64,000 nt of DNA, from assembly GCA_017656385.1 (NCBI GenBank), contig JACDNX010000002.1, positions 62,001 through 126,000 of the forward strand, read 5' to 3'. This document shows positions 1 through 11,356 of this stretch, in pieces (the first letter of the stretch is position 1; every line of letters begins with the position of its first letter). Below the pieces are notes generated by a model, which did not search any database, was not told the DNA's origin, and saw nothing but the letters and a program-made list of their open reading frames with translations. The position numbers and the translations under genes are program-made. Source of the DNA: Thermodesulfobacterium sp. Its GTDB lineage: Bacteria > Desulfobacterota > Thermodesulfobacteria > Thermodesulfobacteriales > Thermodesulfobacteriaceae.

Positions 1-2
1 AA

Positions 3-812
3 AAATTAAAAAGAAAGAAAAAAATAGTATTTTCTGAAAATATCCCCCATTTTATTTCTAAGGATCCTTTGCTATTTTTTTTAAGGATTAATAACTGGCT
101 TCATTTAATAGATTTTAAAAAAGAGCAACAAGTTGAGTTTAGATATGGTGAAGGAGATATAGTCATATATGAGTCCTGTGGATTAAAGCATTTTTATCCT
201 CAGGCTTTTAAAAAATTTGAGGAACATCTTAAAAAAAGAGGGATTAATGTAGGAATACCTCGGGGGCTTGTTTGCTGTGGAGCCATATTTTTAAACCTTG
301 GATTAATCTCACAACTTAAAGAAAATGCTTTAAAGAATCTGGAAATCTTAGAAAAAACCAAAGGCCCTATTGTGGTATTTTGTGCTACCTGTTTGTGGAT
401 GTTTAAAAAAATTTACCCTCAAATTTTCAAAGATACTGCTTATGAGGAAAGATTTTCTGAGCTTTCTCAAAGAGTTATTTCAGCCTATGGTTATCTTTCT
501 TTGGAAATGGAGTCAGAACTGAGAGTTTTAGAAGAAAGAGCTTTAGATGAAAATGTTCTTTTTCATCTTCCCTGCCACTTGACAGAAGAATTTAATCTGG
601 TAAAAAAGAAATTAGAGATAAAAGATTTTTGCTGTGGTTCAGCCAAGTTTTCTCTCTGGCTTAAAGGTTTTCAAAAAGAAAATAAAAGAGAATGGATTAA
701 AAATTTAGAAACTAAAAGCATTTTAGCTACACATTGTACAGGGTGCTATTTAAATTTTAATTTACTTTTGAAAAGACCTCCTTTGGTTTGTCATTGGCTT
801 GAACTTTTATGA
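3..812 (+). CDS. Fe-S (CCG-domain) oxidoreductase subunit, 5' end cut by the window
   Basis: The frame is open from the first bases of the window, so the true start lies upstream. From the TTG at 69, the protein shows two cysteine-rich CCG motifs: C37, C69-C70, C105-x2-C108, and C169, C188-C189, C223-x2-C226. This duplicated pattern is the hallmark of the HdrB/GlpC/LldE/GlcF-type domain that binds a non-cubane iron-sulfur cluster and passes electrons. The second copy has a shortened gap between its first Cys and the CC pair. The missing N-terminus may hold ferredoxin-type clusters. The stop overlaps the next start (ATGA at 809-812), so the two genes are probably translated together. The substrate cannot be told from the fragment. 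Confidence 0.8.
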   Translation, partial: KLKRKKKIVFSENIPHFISKDPLLFFLRINNWLHLIDFKKEQQVEFRYGEGDIVIYESCGLKHFYPQAFKKFEEHLKKRGINVGIPRGLVCCGAIFLNLGLISQLKENALKNLEILEKTKGPIVVFCATCLWMFKKIYPQIFKDTAYEERFSELSQRVISAYGYLSLEMESELRVLEERALDENVLFHLPCHLTEEFNLVKKKLEIKDFCCGSAKFSLWLKGFQKENKREWIKNLETKSILATHCTGCYLNFNLLLKRPPLVCHWLELL

Positions 813-1738
813 AAAAGTATCCTTCTTATTTGAATTTGCTTGATTCTGGAGAGTTTGATAAAAGGATAGAAGCACTTTATGAAAAGCTTTTTTCTTGCAC
901 ACTATGTCCTAATGAATGCAAGGTAAACCGACTTAAAGGAGAAAAGGGTATTTGTAGAGTTACTGATAAACCTATGGTTTCAAGTTATGGTCCACACTTT
1001 GGTGAGGAAAGACCTCTTGTGGGTAAAAATGGGTCAGGAGCTATATTTTTTACCTACTGTAATCTATCTTGTGTTTATTGTCAGAACTGGGAGATTAGTC
1101 ATCTTGGGGAAGGAGATACGATTGATGTAGAGGAACTTGCAAAGATTATGATTATATTACAGATGTGGGGCTGTCATAATATAAATCTTGTCACACCAAC
1201 CCATCAAGTTCCTTTTATTGTAAAGGCTATAAAAATAGCAGCTGAAATGGGGCTAAATCTTCCCATTGTTTACAATTGCGGAGGATATGAGTCTCTTGAA
1301 ACTTTAAAACTTCTTGATGGAATAATAGATATTTACATGCCAGATATTAAATACATGGATGATAATGTAGCTTTAAGGCTTTCAAAAGTAAAAAATTATT
1401 CAAAGGTTGTCAAATCTGCTGTTAAAGAGATGCATAGACAGGTAGGGGATTTAGTAATAGAAAATGGAATTGCTAAAAAAGGTTTAATTGTAAGGCACCT
1501 TGTTTTGCCTGGAGACCTTTCCCAAACAGAAGAAGTGATTAAATTTATAAAAGAAGAAATTTCTCCTCATACTTACTTTAATCTTATGGATCAGTATAGG
1601 CCTTGCGGAGATGCTTGGAAGTATCCACCTCTTGAGAGAAAGATTACTAAAGAGGAATGGGAAGAAGCACTAAAATTAGCTTATAAATATGGTCTCACAA
1701 GGCTTGATGACAGAAGAGCAAGGTTCTGGGACTACTAA
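809..1738 (+). CDS. Radical SAM protein, PflA/PflX-like (COG1313 type)
   Basis: This 309-residue protein has the radical SAM cluster motif CX3CX2C at C84, C88 and C91. Upstream is a second cysteine set (C30, C33, C37, C49) that could bind another metal or cluster. The motif order and length fit the PflX group, homologues of pyruvate formate-lyase activating enzyme. Such enzymes cleave S-adenosylmethionine to start radical chemistry. The partner protein is unknown. The gene overlaps the Fe-S subunit before it by 4 bp and the phosphatase after it by about 30 bp, so all three likely share a transcript. A glycyl-radical partner is not visible in the window, so an activase role is not shown. Confidence 0.85.
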   Translation: MKKYPSYLNLLDSGEFDKRIEALYEKLFSCTLCPNECKVNRLKGEKGICRVTDKPMVSSYGPHFGEERPLVGKNGSGAIFFTYCNLSCVYCQNWEISHLGEGDTIDVEELAKIMIILQMWGCHNINLVTPTHQVPFIVKAIKIAAEMGLNLPIVYNCGGYESLETLKLLDGIIDIYMPDIKYMDDNVALRLSKVKNYSKVVKSAVKEMHRQVGDLVIENGIAKKGLIVRHLVLPGDLSQTEEVIKFIKEEISPHTYFNLMDQYRPCGDAWKYPPLERKITKEEWEEALKLAYKYGLTRLDDRRARFWDY

Positions 1739-2381
1739 AATTTTTGCCATTGGTGATATTCACGGTTGTTTGTGGAGTTTAGAAAAATTGCTGGATAGTC
1801 TTCCTGTAAATTGGGGTAAAGACTTGGTTATTTTTTTGGGAGACTACATTGACAGAGGCCCTGATCCAAGAGGGGTAATTGAGAAATTACTGGAGCTTAA
1901 AGAATTTTACAGAGATAAAATTATTACGCTTAAAGGAAATCATGAATGGATGTTTGAAAGATTTTTAAGGGGTATAGATACAGATGTATTTTTATACAAT
2001 GGAGGAGGAACAACTTTAAAAGGTTATTACAACAAAAAGGGTTATCTTGAAATACCAGAGGAACACCTCAGTTTTTTAAAAGAGCTCAAACTTTATTATG
2101 AAACTGATAACTACATTTTTGTTCATGCAGGTTTGAGACCAGGTAAAGAATTGAAAGATCAGGATGAAGAAGATTTGCTATGGATAAGAGACAGTTTTTA
2201 TCTTTCTGAATATAAATTTCCTAAAATTGTGGTTTTTGGACACACCCCTTTTCCTGCACCCTTAATTTTAAAGGATAGAATCGGTATAGATACAGGCTGT
2301 GTTTACGGCGGAGCACTTACTGCTATAGAACTACCTGAAAAAAAGATATACCAGATAGAGTGTAGGGGGCAAGTTTTATGA
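1707..2381 (+). CDS. Serine/threonine-type metallophosphatase
   Basis: The calcineurin-like metallophosphoesterase signatures appear in order: GDIHG near the N-terminus, GDYIDRG near residue 50, GNHE near residue 78, and later HAG and GHTP histidine motifs. These ligate two metal ions in PP1/PrpA-type protein phosphatases and in ApaH-like enzymes. I chose the ATG at 1707 because it has an AAGG just upstream. An in-frame ATG at 1689 would add six residues and has no visible ribosome site. The start lies inside the preceding radical SAM gene, and the stop overlaps the next gene. The family fits protein phosphatase or Ap4A hydrolase; the substrate is not decided. Confidence 0.85.
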   Translation: MTEEQGSGTTKIFAIGDIHGCLWSLEKLLDSLPVNWGKDLVIFLGDYIDRGPDPRGVIEKLLELKEFYRDKIITLKGNHEWMFERFLRGIDTDVFLYNGGGTTLKGYYNKKGYLEIPEEHLSFLKELKLYYETDNYIFVHAGLRPGKELKDQDEEDLLWIRDSFYLSEYKFPKIVVFGHTPFPAPLILKDRIGIDTGCVYGGALTAIELPEKKIYQIECRGQVL

Positions 2382-2872
2382 GCAGAGATGATAGTAAAAG
2401 AAAACTTTCTTGGAGAGAAATTGATAAACTAAAAGATCAAAGTGGATTTAGTAAGATAAGAAAGAAATTAGAAAGAAAAGAAAAAAGTTTGCCAAAGGAA
2501 GATCCCAAGGCTAAGGAAAAGTATTTAAAAGAACTGGAAAAACTATTCATAGACAAAAAAGAGCTGGAAAAACAAAACTTTATTGAAAATTTACATAAAA
2601 GTTACGGAACCAAAAATTTTAAGAAACTTGCTAAAGAATTTGTAGAAAAATACGGAATTCCCGATGACTGGAGAACATTGCTTCTATTTCTGGATTTGGA
2701 CGAAAGAAAATTGGTTCTTTCAGCACTGGAAAAGCTTAAAGAAGATTTTCCTAACAGAAACATTTCTGAAAAGCAGGGTATTTTATCTAAACTAAAAACT
2801 GTTGCGCTTACTTCTAAGGATGAAATTATAGGATTTAAAGTGGAAAAACTTTTGAAAGAGCTAACACTTTAA
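2378..2872 (+). CDS. Charged hypothetical protein
   Basis: This 164-residue protein is not recognised. The first 85 residues are very rich in Lys and Glu and probably form long helices or are disordered. The second half is more ordered (a GIPDDW segment near residue 106 followed by LLLFLDLDERK) and may fold as a helical domain. It has no signal peptide or membrane segment. It overlaps the phosphatase by 4 bp and its stop abuts the start of the recombinase gene, so it is a co-transcribed cytoplasmic protein. Its conserved position between a phosphatase and XerD is the only clue to its role. Confidence 0.7.
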   Translation: MSRDDSKRKLSWREIDKLKDQSGFSKIRKKLERKEKSLPKEDPKAKEKYLKELEKLFIDKKELEKQNFIENLHKSYGTKNFKKLAKEFVEKYGIPDDWRTLLLFLDLDERKLVLSALEKLKEDFPNRNISEKQGILSKLKTVALTSKDEIIGFKVEKLLKELTL

Positions 2873-3753
2873 TGAAAGAACTCATAGAAGAGTTTTTAAG
2901 CTACCTTTCTACAGTAAAAAATTATTCCTATAATACTCTCTTAGCTTATCAATCTGATTTAAAAGATTTTATAGAGTTCTGCGACCCTTTGCCAGCTGAT
3001 GAAGAAGAGGCTTTTAAAAAGTTAAGAAAGTATCTGGAACATCTAAAAAAAAAGGGTTACAATCCTTTTAGTATAGCCCGCAAAATTTCAAGTATTAGAA
3101 GTTTTTTTAAGTTTTTGGAGGTAGAAAAAAGATTTAACACAAGTTTTTTACTATTTATAGAGTCTCCAAAGCTTCCTTTTAGACTTCCCAAGGTGTTAAG
3201 TTTGGAAGAGATTGAAAAACTTCTTAATTCTCCTGATCTGAATGATCCTCTTGGGTATAGAGATAGAACCATGCTTGAAGTTCTTTATGCCACAGGATTG
3301 AGAGTTTCTGAGTTGATATCTCTTAAGCTTGAAAATCTAAATCTTGAGCTTGGTTTAATAAGAGTTTTGGGAAAGGGGTCCAAGGAGAGGCTTGTACCTT
3401 TGGGAGATTATGCTTTAAAATTTTTAAAAACTTATCTGGAAACTGTGCGTCCTCATTTTGCAAATGAAAAAAGTAAAAATTTTGTCTTTCTAAATAGAAG
3501 AGGTTCTCCTCTTACCAGACAAAGATTCTGGCAGATAATAAAAGAATACGCAAGAAAATGCGGTCTTGAGGAAAAAGTGTCTCCTCATGTTATAAGACAC
3601 TCTTTTGCAACTCACCTTTTACAGGGTGGTGCAGATCTTAGGGCGCTGCAGATGATGCTCGGACACAGCAGTTTAAATACTACTCAGATTTATACCCACC
3701 TTGATTATAAAAAATTAAAAGAAATTTACGAAAAACATCATCCCAGAGCTTAA
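2872..3753 (+). CDS. xerD: Tyrosine recombinase, XerC/XerD family
   Basis: The 293-residue length and the full catalytic set match the chromosome-dimer recombinases: R144, K168, H239-x2-R242, H265 and nucleophile Y274. Residues 1-95 form the core-binding SAM-like domain and residues 105-293 the catalytic domain. XerC/XerD resolve chromosome dimers at dif during division. XerD is my preferred name because of the compact length, but XerC or a single XerH-type enzyme is possible; no dif site was recognised here. It lies in a tight operon, immediately after the charged hypothetical protein, and shows no mobile-element neighbours, so a housekeeping role is likely. Confidence 0.85.
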   Translation: MKELIEEFLSYLSTVKNYSYNTLLAYQSDLKDFIEFCDPLPADEEEAFKKLRKYLEHLKKKGYNPFSIARKISSIRSFFKFLEVEKRFNTSFLLFIESPKLPFRLPKVLSLEEIEKLLNSPDLNDPLGYRDRTMLEVLYATGLRVSELISLKLENLNLELGLIRVLGKGSKERLVPLGDYALKFLKTYLETVRPHFANEKSKNFVFLNRRGSPLTRQRFWQIIKEYARKCGLEEKVSPHVIRHSFATHLLQGGADLRALQMMLGHSSLNTTQIYTHLDYKKLKEIYEKHHPRA

Positions 3754-3765
3754 AACTTAACTCAA

Positions 3766-5067
3766 ATGAAAGTAACTGAAATAGATCTGGAAAAGTGTTT
3801 AAAATCTGTTTTGCCTGATCCAGAGCTTTATGAAGTGCTAATCACAGCTCAGAATATTTCTGCAAGAAGAGGAGAATTCTTATACTTTGCAGGTGGGGTT
3901 GTAAGAGATTATCTTTTAAAAACGCTACATAAGAAAAAAGTAGTAAAAGTTAAAGACCTGGATCTGGTATTGCAGGGCAATCTGGAAGAGTTTTTAAAAG
4001 AATTTCTTAAAAAGGTAAAAGGTGAAATCCTTTTTAAATCCCAATTTTTGACTTATAAAGTAAAAATAGACTTGAGTGGGAAAGAATTTTTAATAGACTT
4101 TATTACTGCCAGAAGAGAAATTTACGAAGATGTAGCAAAACTTCCCAGAGTTTTTCCTTCTGATTTTAAAGACGATATTATGAGAAGGGATTTTACCATA
4201 AACGCTCTTTTAATAGGTCTTTCCTCTCCTTATAAAGGAGTTTTGATAGATCTTGTAAACGGAATGGAAGACTTAAAAGAGGGTTTGATAAGGCCTCTTC
4301 ACATTCATTCTTTTGTAGATGACCCTACAAGAATTTTTAGAGGTATCAGATATAAAGTAAGGTTAAACTTTGAATTTTCCGAAGAATTTTTTCTTGCTCT
4401 TGAGAGGTGTTTTGAAAAGTCTGCCCTGAAAAAACTTTCAGGAACAAGGCTGGCAAACGAATTAAAACTTTATCTTACTAAAGAATCTGAAAAGAATTTG
4501 GAAGAACTTCTAAAAACCACTTTTAATTTAAATGTTTTTGAAAAAGCAGGTATAAAAACTGAGAAAAAATTTTTTGATTTAACTGTCAAGCTTTTAAGAG
4601 AATTAAAAGAAGAATTAAATACCAAGGAAAAGGAAAAGTTTTTCCTATTGAGTCTTGTAAGTCCTGAATCTTTGCAAAACGCCTGTAGACTTGGATTTTC
4701 AGAGTCAGAAATAGAAAAAATAAGAAAACATTTAGAAACTGTTAGGGAACTTCTTGAGAAATGGAAAAAGCTATCCGTATGGGAAAAAATAAAAGTTTTT
4801 GAGAGAATTCCTGTTTCCTATCCTCTGGCTTTAAGTGTATATTTTCCCAGAATAAGAAAAGATGTGGTAAAATTTTTGAAGAGATATAGGAAGATAAAAC
4901 CTGAACTTACAGGTGATGAGCTTATAGAACTTGGAGTAAAGGAAGGAAAAGAAATAGGAAGGTTCCTTGAACTTCTGAGAAAAGAAAAAATAGAAGGTAA
5001 GGTAAAAACCAAAGAAGATGAAAAAAATCTCATAGTTCAATTTCTCTTGAATAAATCTGAAAATTAA
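3766..5067 (+). CDS. cca: tRNA nucleotidyltransferase / poly(A) polymerase family (CCA-adding)
   Basis: The class II nucleotidyltransferase signature is clear: GG at residues 43-44 followed by VRD, then the metal-binding D64-x-D66. RRDFTINAL near residue 144 and the DPTRIFRG motif near 187 follow, as in CCA-adding enzymes. The C-terminal half is helical and highly charged. The enzyme adds or repairs the 3' CCA of tRNAs. Both tRNA genes in this window lack an encoded CCA, so such an activity is needed. A poly(A) polymerase or a half-activity (A- or CC-adding) cannot be excluded without alignment. Confidence 0.85.
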   Translation: MKVTEIDLEKCLKSVLPDPELYEVLITAQNISARRGEFLYFAGGVVRDYLLKTLHKKKVVKVKDLDLVLQGNLEEFLKEFLKKVKGEILFKSQFLTYKVKIDLSGKEFLIDFITARREIYEDVAKLPRVFPSDFKDDIMRRDFTINALLIGLSSPYKGVLIDLVNGMEDLKEGLIRPLHIHSFVDDPTRIFRGIRYKVRLNFEFSEEFFLALERCFEKSALKKLSGTRLANELKLYLTKESEKNLEELLKTTFNLNVFEKAGIKTEKKFFDLTVKLLRELKEELNTKEKEKFFLLSLVSPESLQNACRLGFSESEIEKIRKHLETVRELLEKWKKLSVWEKIKVFERIPVSYPLALSVYFPRIRKDVVKFLKRYRKIKPELTGDELIELGVKEGKEIGRFLELLRKEKIEGKVKTKEDEKNLIVQFLLNKSEN

Positions 5068-5107
5068 ATTAAAATTTACCCAATATTTTAAGAGAAAAAG
5101 TTTCTAA

Positions 5108-6535
5108 ATGAGTGATTGGACTCAAGAAATAGAGAAATATCTGAATAAAAGTTTTCAAAATCTCAAACCAGGAAGCATTGTTTCAGGTAAAATAGTCAAG
5201 GTTTATGAGGATTACGCATTTGTTGACATAGGTTTAAAAAACGAGGCACTTTTACCTGTAGAAGAACTGAAAAGTAGTGATGGAAGTTTTATTCTGGGAG
5301 AAGGAGATGATGTAGAAGCTTTGGTTATTGAAAAATCTTATAAGGAAAATTGCTATATTTTATCTTTCAAAAAGTTGAGAGAAAAGAATTTGTGGGAAGA
5401 GTTAAAAAATGCTTATCAAACTAAAAAGCCTGTCAGAGTTAAAGTTTTAGCCCTTAATAAGGGAGGTTATGAGATAGAATTTGGTTTCCTTTTAAAAGGT
5501 TTTATGCCTATTTCTCAGTCATTTTTTAGAAACAAGCCTGAAAACTTAGAAACCTTGATCGGAGAAACCGTAGAGGTTGAAATTTTAGAAATAAAAAAAG
5601 GAACCTTTATAGCATCACGAAAGGAAGTTTTAAAAAAGCAATATCAGAAGAAAAAAGAAGCTTTAATTGAAAAGATAAAAACTGGCGAAACACTTGAAGG
5701 AATTGTTAAGAAAAAAGTAGAAGGTGGGTTCCTTATTGAAATAGAAGAGGTGCTAACAGGTTATTTACCTTATAAGGAGCTTGATTGGAAAAGAATTGAA
5801 AATCCTTCTGAATATCTGGGAATAGGTGAGAGAGTAAAAGTTAAACCTATAAGTTATGATCCTGTGAAAGAAAGGTTAAAGCTGAGCATAAAAGCTCTTC
5901 TTCCTGATCCCTGGGAAAAAGTTCCTGAGAAATATAAAGAAGGAGATGTTGTAGAAGGAAAAGTTGTTCAAATTTTTGACTTTGGGGCTTTTGTTGAACT
6001 TGAGCCAGGAATAGAAGGATTTATCCCTGCTAAGGAGATAACATGGAAGAAAAAGATAAAAGTTGATGAAATATTAGATATTGGGGAGAGGGTTTCAGTT
6101 TTAATTCTTGAAGTGAGACCATCTGATAGGAAGATACTTTTAAGTTTAAGAAAACTTCAACCTGATCCATGGGATGCTCTAAGCAAAAAGTATAAAGTGG
6201 GTGATATAGTAGAGGGAGTAATAGAAAAATTTTTACCCAGTGGTTTACTGATAGAAATTACTCCCGAAATAACAGCTTTTATACCTTTAAAGGAATTCTC
6301 AAAGGAAACAAAACTTTTAAAGAAAAATCTCACAGAACTTGATGGTTTCAAAGTGGGAGAAAAGATAAAAGGTAAAATTATAAACATTGATCCAGAACAA
6401 AGAAGAATTCAAATTTCATACTTGAGATATTTGGAGGATTTGGAAAATAAAGAGATAGAAGAGTATAAAGTAAAAACAGAAAAATCTTCTTTAATAACAC
6501 TTGGCGATTATTTTCTTAAAAAGTTAACTTCTTAG
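5108..6535 (+). CDS. rpsA: S1-domain RNA-binding protein, ribosomal protein S1-like
   Basis: The 475-residue protein contains about five S1 (OB-fold) repeats, starting near residues 20, 103, 190, 278 and 365. Each opens with a G-x-V-x-G-x-V type strand and ends with an LPxxEL-like segment (GFIPAKEI, AFIPLKEF). Repeats 3 to 5 are the most regular, repeats 1 and 2 more diverged, as in bacterial S1, where the first two bind the ribosome and the rest bind mRNA. It is shorter than the six-domain E. coli protein. The gene is followed 10 bp later by sppA with an AGAGG ribosome site. Confidence 0.8.
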   Translation: MSDWTQEIEKYLNKSFQNLKPGSIVSGKIVKVYEDYAFVDIGLKNEALLPVEELKSSDGSFILGEGDDVEALVIEKSYKENCYILSFKKLREKNLWEELKNAYQTKKPVRVKVLALNKGGYEIEFGFLLKGFMPISQSFFRNKPENLETLIGETVEVEILEIKKGTFIASRKEVLKKQYQKKKEALIEKIKTGETLEGIVKKKVEGGFLIEIEEVLTGYLPYKELDWKRIENPSEYLGIGERVKVKPISYDPVKERLKLSIKALLPDPWEKVPEKYKEGDVVEGKVVQIFDFGAFVELEPGIEGFIPAKEITWKKKIKVDEILDIGERVSVLILEVRPSDRKILLSLRKLQPDPWDALSKKYKVGDIVEGVIEKFLPSGLLIEITPEITAFIPLKEFSKETKLLKKNLTELDGFKVGEKIKGKIINIDPEQRRIQISYLRYLEDLENKEIEEYKVKTEKSSLITLGDYFLKKLTS

Positions 6536-6545
6536 AGAGGTAAAA

Positions 6546-7412
6546 ATGAAAAGACCTTGGCTTGTTTACGGGCTTGCTTTTATTGGAGGAATGGTTGTCT
6601 TTTTCATTTTTCTTAGTTTCCTTCTTTCTTTTTTAATGATTTTTAAAGAGAAAGATTTTGGTAAACCTCAGATAGGGGTTCTTCAGATAAAAGGTGTTAT
6701 TTTAGAGTCAGAAGAATATCTTATGGCAATAAAAGAGATGGCAAAAAAAGATAGTATTAAAGCCATAGTGGTAAGGATAGATTCTCCCGGTGGTTCAGTA
6801 GGAGCTTCTCAAGAGATTTTTGAAGAGCTAAAAAAAACAAGGAGAATAAAGCCTGTAGTTGTGTCTATGGGTAGTGTAGCTGCTTCAGGAGGGTTTTATG
6901 TTGCTTTAGGGGGAGAAAAAATTTTTGCTTCTCCAGGAACTATTACTGGAAGCATAGGAGTGGTTTTAGAACTGCCCAATATAGAAAAACTTTTAAAGAA
7001 GATCGGAGTAGAAACTGAAACCATCAAAAGCGGGGCATATAAAGACACAGGTTCTATTTACAGACCTCTAACACCTGAGGAAAGGAAATATTTGGTTCAA
7101 AAGGTAAAGCTCATACATGATCAGTTTATAAGAACTATCTCAAAAGAGAGAAAAATTTCCTTAGAGAAAGTTAAAGAAATTGCAGACGGAAAGATTTTTA
7201 CTGGAGAGGAAGCCTTAGCTCTGGGATTAATAGATAAGTTGGGCAATTTTTGGGATGCTGTAGAAGAAGCTAAAAAAATGGCTAAAATTACAGAAGCAAA
7301 ATTAGTCTTTATGCCAGAGAAAAAAGGTTTTCTTTCAAAAATAATAGAAGAAAAAGTTTCGCTAATCTGGGAGTCATTTTTTCTTAAACCCTGGTATGTG
7401 CCGATTAATTAA
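6546..7412 (+). CDS. sppA: Signal peptide peptidase SppA, short form
   Basis: An N-terminal membrane anchor (about residues 8-33) precedes a single protease domain. The catalytic dyad can be placed: Ser114 in the AASGGFY motif and Lys166 in SGAYKD. The IDSPGG motif at 79-83 and TGSIGV near 134 shape the active site. The 288-residue length matches the single-domain bacterial form, not the tandem E. coli one. It would degrade cleaved signal peptides at the inner membrane, facing the periplasm. It begins 10 bp after the S1-protein gene and is followed 2 bp later by the HU-Ppx fusion. Confidence 0.9.
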   Translation: MKRPWLVYGLAFIGGMVVFFIFLSFLLSFLMIFKEKDFGKPQIGVLQIKGVILESEEYLMAIKEMAKKDSIKAIVVRIDSPGGSVGASQEIFEELKKTRRIKPVVVSMGSVAASGGFYVALGGEKIFASPGTITGSIGVVLELPNIEKLLKKIGVETETIKSGAYKDTGSIYRPLTPEERKYLVQKVKLIHDQFIRTISKERKISLEKVKEIADGKIFTGEEALALGLIDKLGNFWDAVEEAKKMAKITEAKLVFMPEKKGFLSKIIEEKVSLIWESFFLKPWYVPIN

Positions 7413-7414
7413 CC

Positions 7415-10122
<2,708 letters not shown>

Positions 10123-10125
10123 AAA

Positions 10126-11334
10126 ATGCCTGTTTTTGAATGGCAGGGCAAGTCTGTTACAGGAGAGGTAAGAAAAGGTGTTTTAGAAGCTCCTAATCAG
10201 CAACTTGTAGAGGTTTATTTAAGGCGTTTAAACATTGTTCCTATCAAAATTCAGCCTAAAAAAGAAATTGCTTTTAAACTTTTTACAAGAAAGTCTGTTT
10301 CAGACAAAGACCTTGCCACCTTTACCCGTCAATTTGCAGTTGTATTGGAAGCAGGGCTTCCTATTGTAAAAAGTTTAGAGATTTTAGCAGAACAGCAAAA
10401 AAATTCCTATTTTAAAGAGGTTCTCAAGGACATTAAGGTAAAGGTAGAAACAGGAAGTTCTTTGAGTGATGCTTTAGCTGAATATCCAAAAGTGTTTGAT
10501 AATCTTTATGTCCAGATGGTAAGATCAGGTGAATCAAGCGGAAATCTTGATATTGTTTTAAAAAGGTTGGCAGACTATCTTGAAAGAATAATGAGTTTAA
10601 AGGGAAAGATAAAACATGCTATGGTTTATCCCACTGCTATAGTAATAGTTACCATAGCAGTAATTTCAATTATAATGCTATTTGTTATCCCTAAGTTTGC
10701 AGAAATTTATGAAAGTGCAGGGCAGAGCTTACCTTTACCAACTCAAATTTTAATCAATATAAGCAATAATTTTGGTAAAATCCTTCTGGTTTTTATTGTT
10801 TTGTTAGCAGGATTTATTATAGGAATTAAGTACTACCGAACTAAAGAAACGGGAAGATACACCACTGATAAAATAATTCTTCATCTTCCTATTTTGGGAG
10901 AACTTTTTCACAAAGCTGCAGTGGCGAGAATGGCTCGAACCCTTGCTAACCTTATAGGAGGAGGTGTTCCACTTCTTCAGGCTTTAACCATTGCAGGTGA
11001 GACTTCGGGAAATAAGGTTTTGGAAAAGGCTATGGAAGAAGTAAGAATAAATGTTTCTGCAGGGCAGTCTATTGCTGATCCTATGTTTTATACAGGTGTG
11101 TTTCCTTATCTTTTGGTTGAAATGGTTAGAGTGGGAGAACTTACTGGTAATTTGGAAGATATGTTAAACAGAGTGTCTGATTTTTTTGAAGAGGAAGTTG
11201 ACAGAATGGTAAACACGCTTTCAACCCTTATAGAACCTGCACTCGTGCTGATTCTTGGAATTATTGTTGGTGGTATTTTGGTTGCTCTTTATCTACCTAT
11301 TTTTAAACTTGGAGAAGTAATAGGTGGAGCATAA
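10126..11334 (+). CDS. pilC: Type IV pilus / type II secretion inner-membrane platform protein (PilC/GspF)
   Basis: The 402-residue protein has two T2SF domains, roughly residues 65-190 and 270-395. Each contains the family pattern of a TRQFAVVLEAGLP-like or ARTLANLIGGGVP-like segment followed by GE(S/T)SGN or GELTGN. Three hydrophobic segments lie near 165-190, 215-235 and 370-395. It is the cytoplasmic-membrane platform on which the pilus motor ATPase drives pilin assembly. Prepilin genes occur 5.5 kb downstream, which favours the pilus name, but GspF cannot be ruled out. No motor ATPase or prepilin peptidase is visible in the window. Confidence 0.85.
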   Translation: MPVFEWQGKSVTGEVRKGVLEAPNQQLVEVYLRRLNIVPIKIQPKKEIAFKLFTRKSVSDKDLATFTRQFAVVLEAGLPIVKSLEILAEQQKNSYFKEVLKDIKVKVETGSSLSDALAEYPKVFDNLYVQMVRSGESSGNLDIVLKRLADYLERIMSLKGKIKHAMVYPTAIVIVTIAVISIIMLFVIPKFAEIYESAGQSLPLPTQILINISNNFGKILLVFIVLLAGFIIGIKYYRTKETGRYTTDKIILHLPILGELFHKAAVARMARTLANLIGGGVPLLQALTIAGETSGNKVLEKAMEEVRINVSAGQSIADPMFYTGVFPYLLVEMVRVGELTGNLEDMLNRVSDFFEEEVDRMVNTLSTLIEPALVLILGIIVGGILVALYLPIFKLGEVIGGA

Positions 11335-11356
11335 TTAATAAATAGGAAATGGCTGA

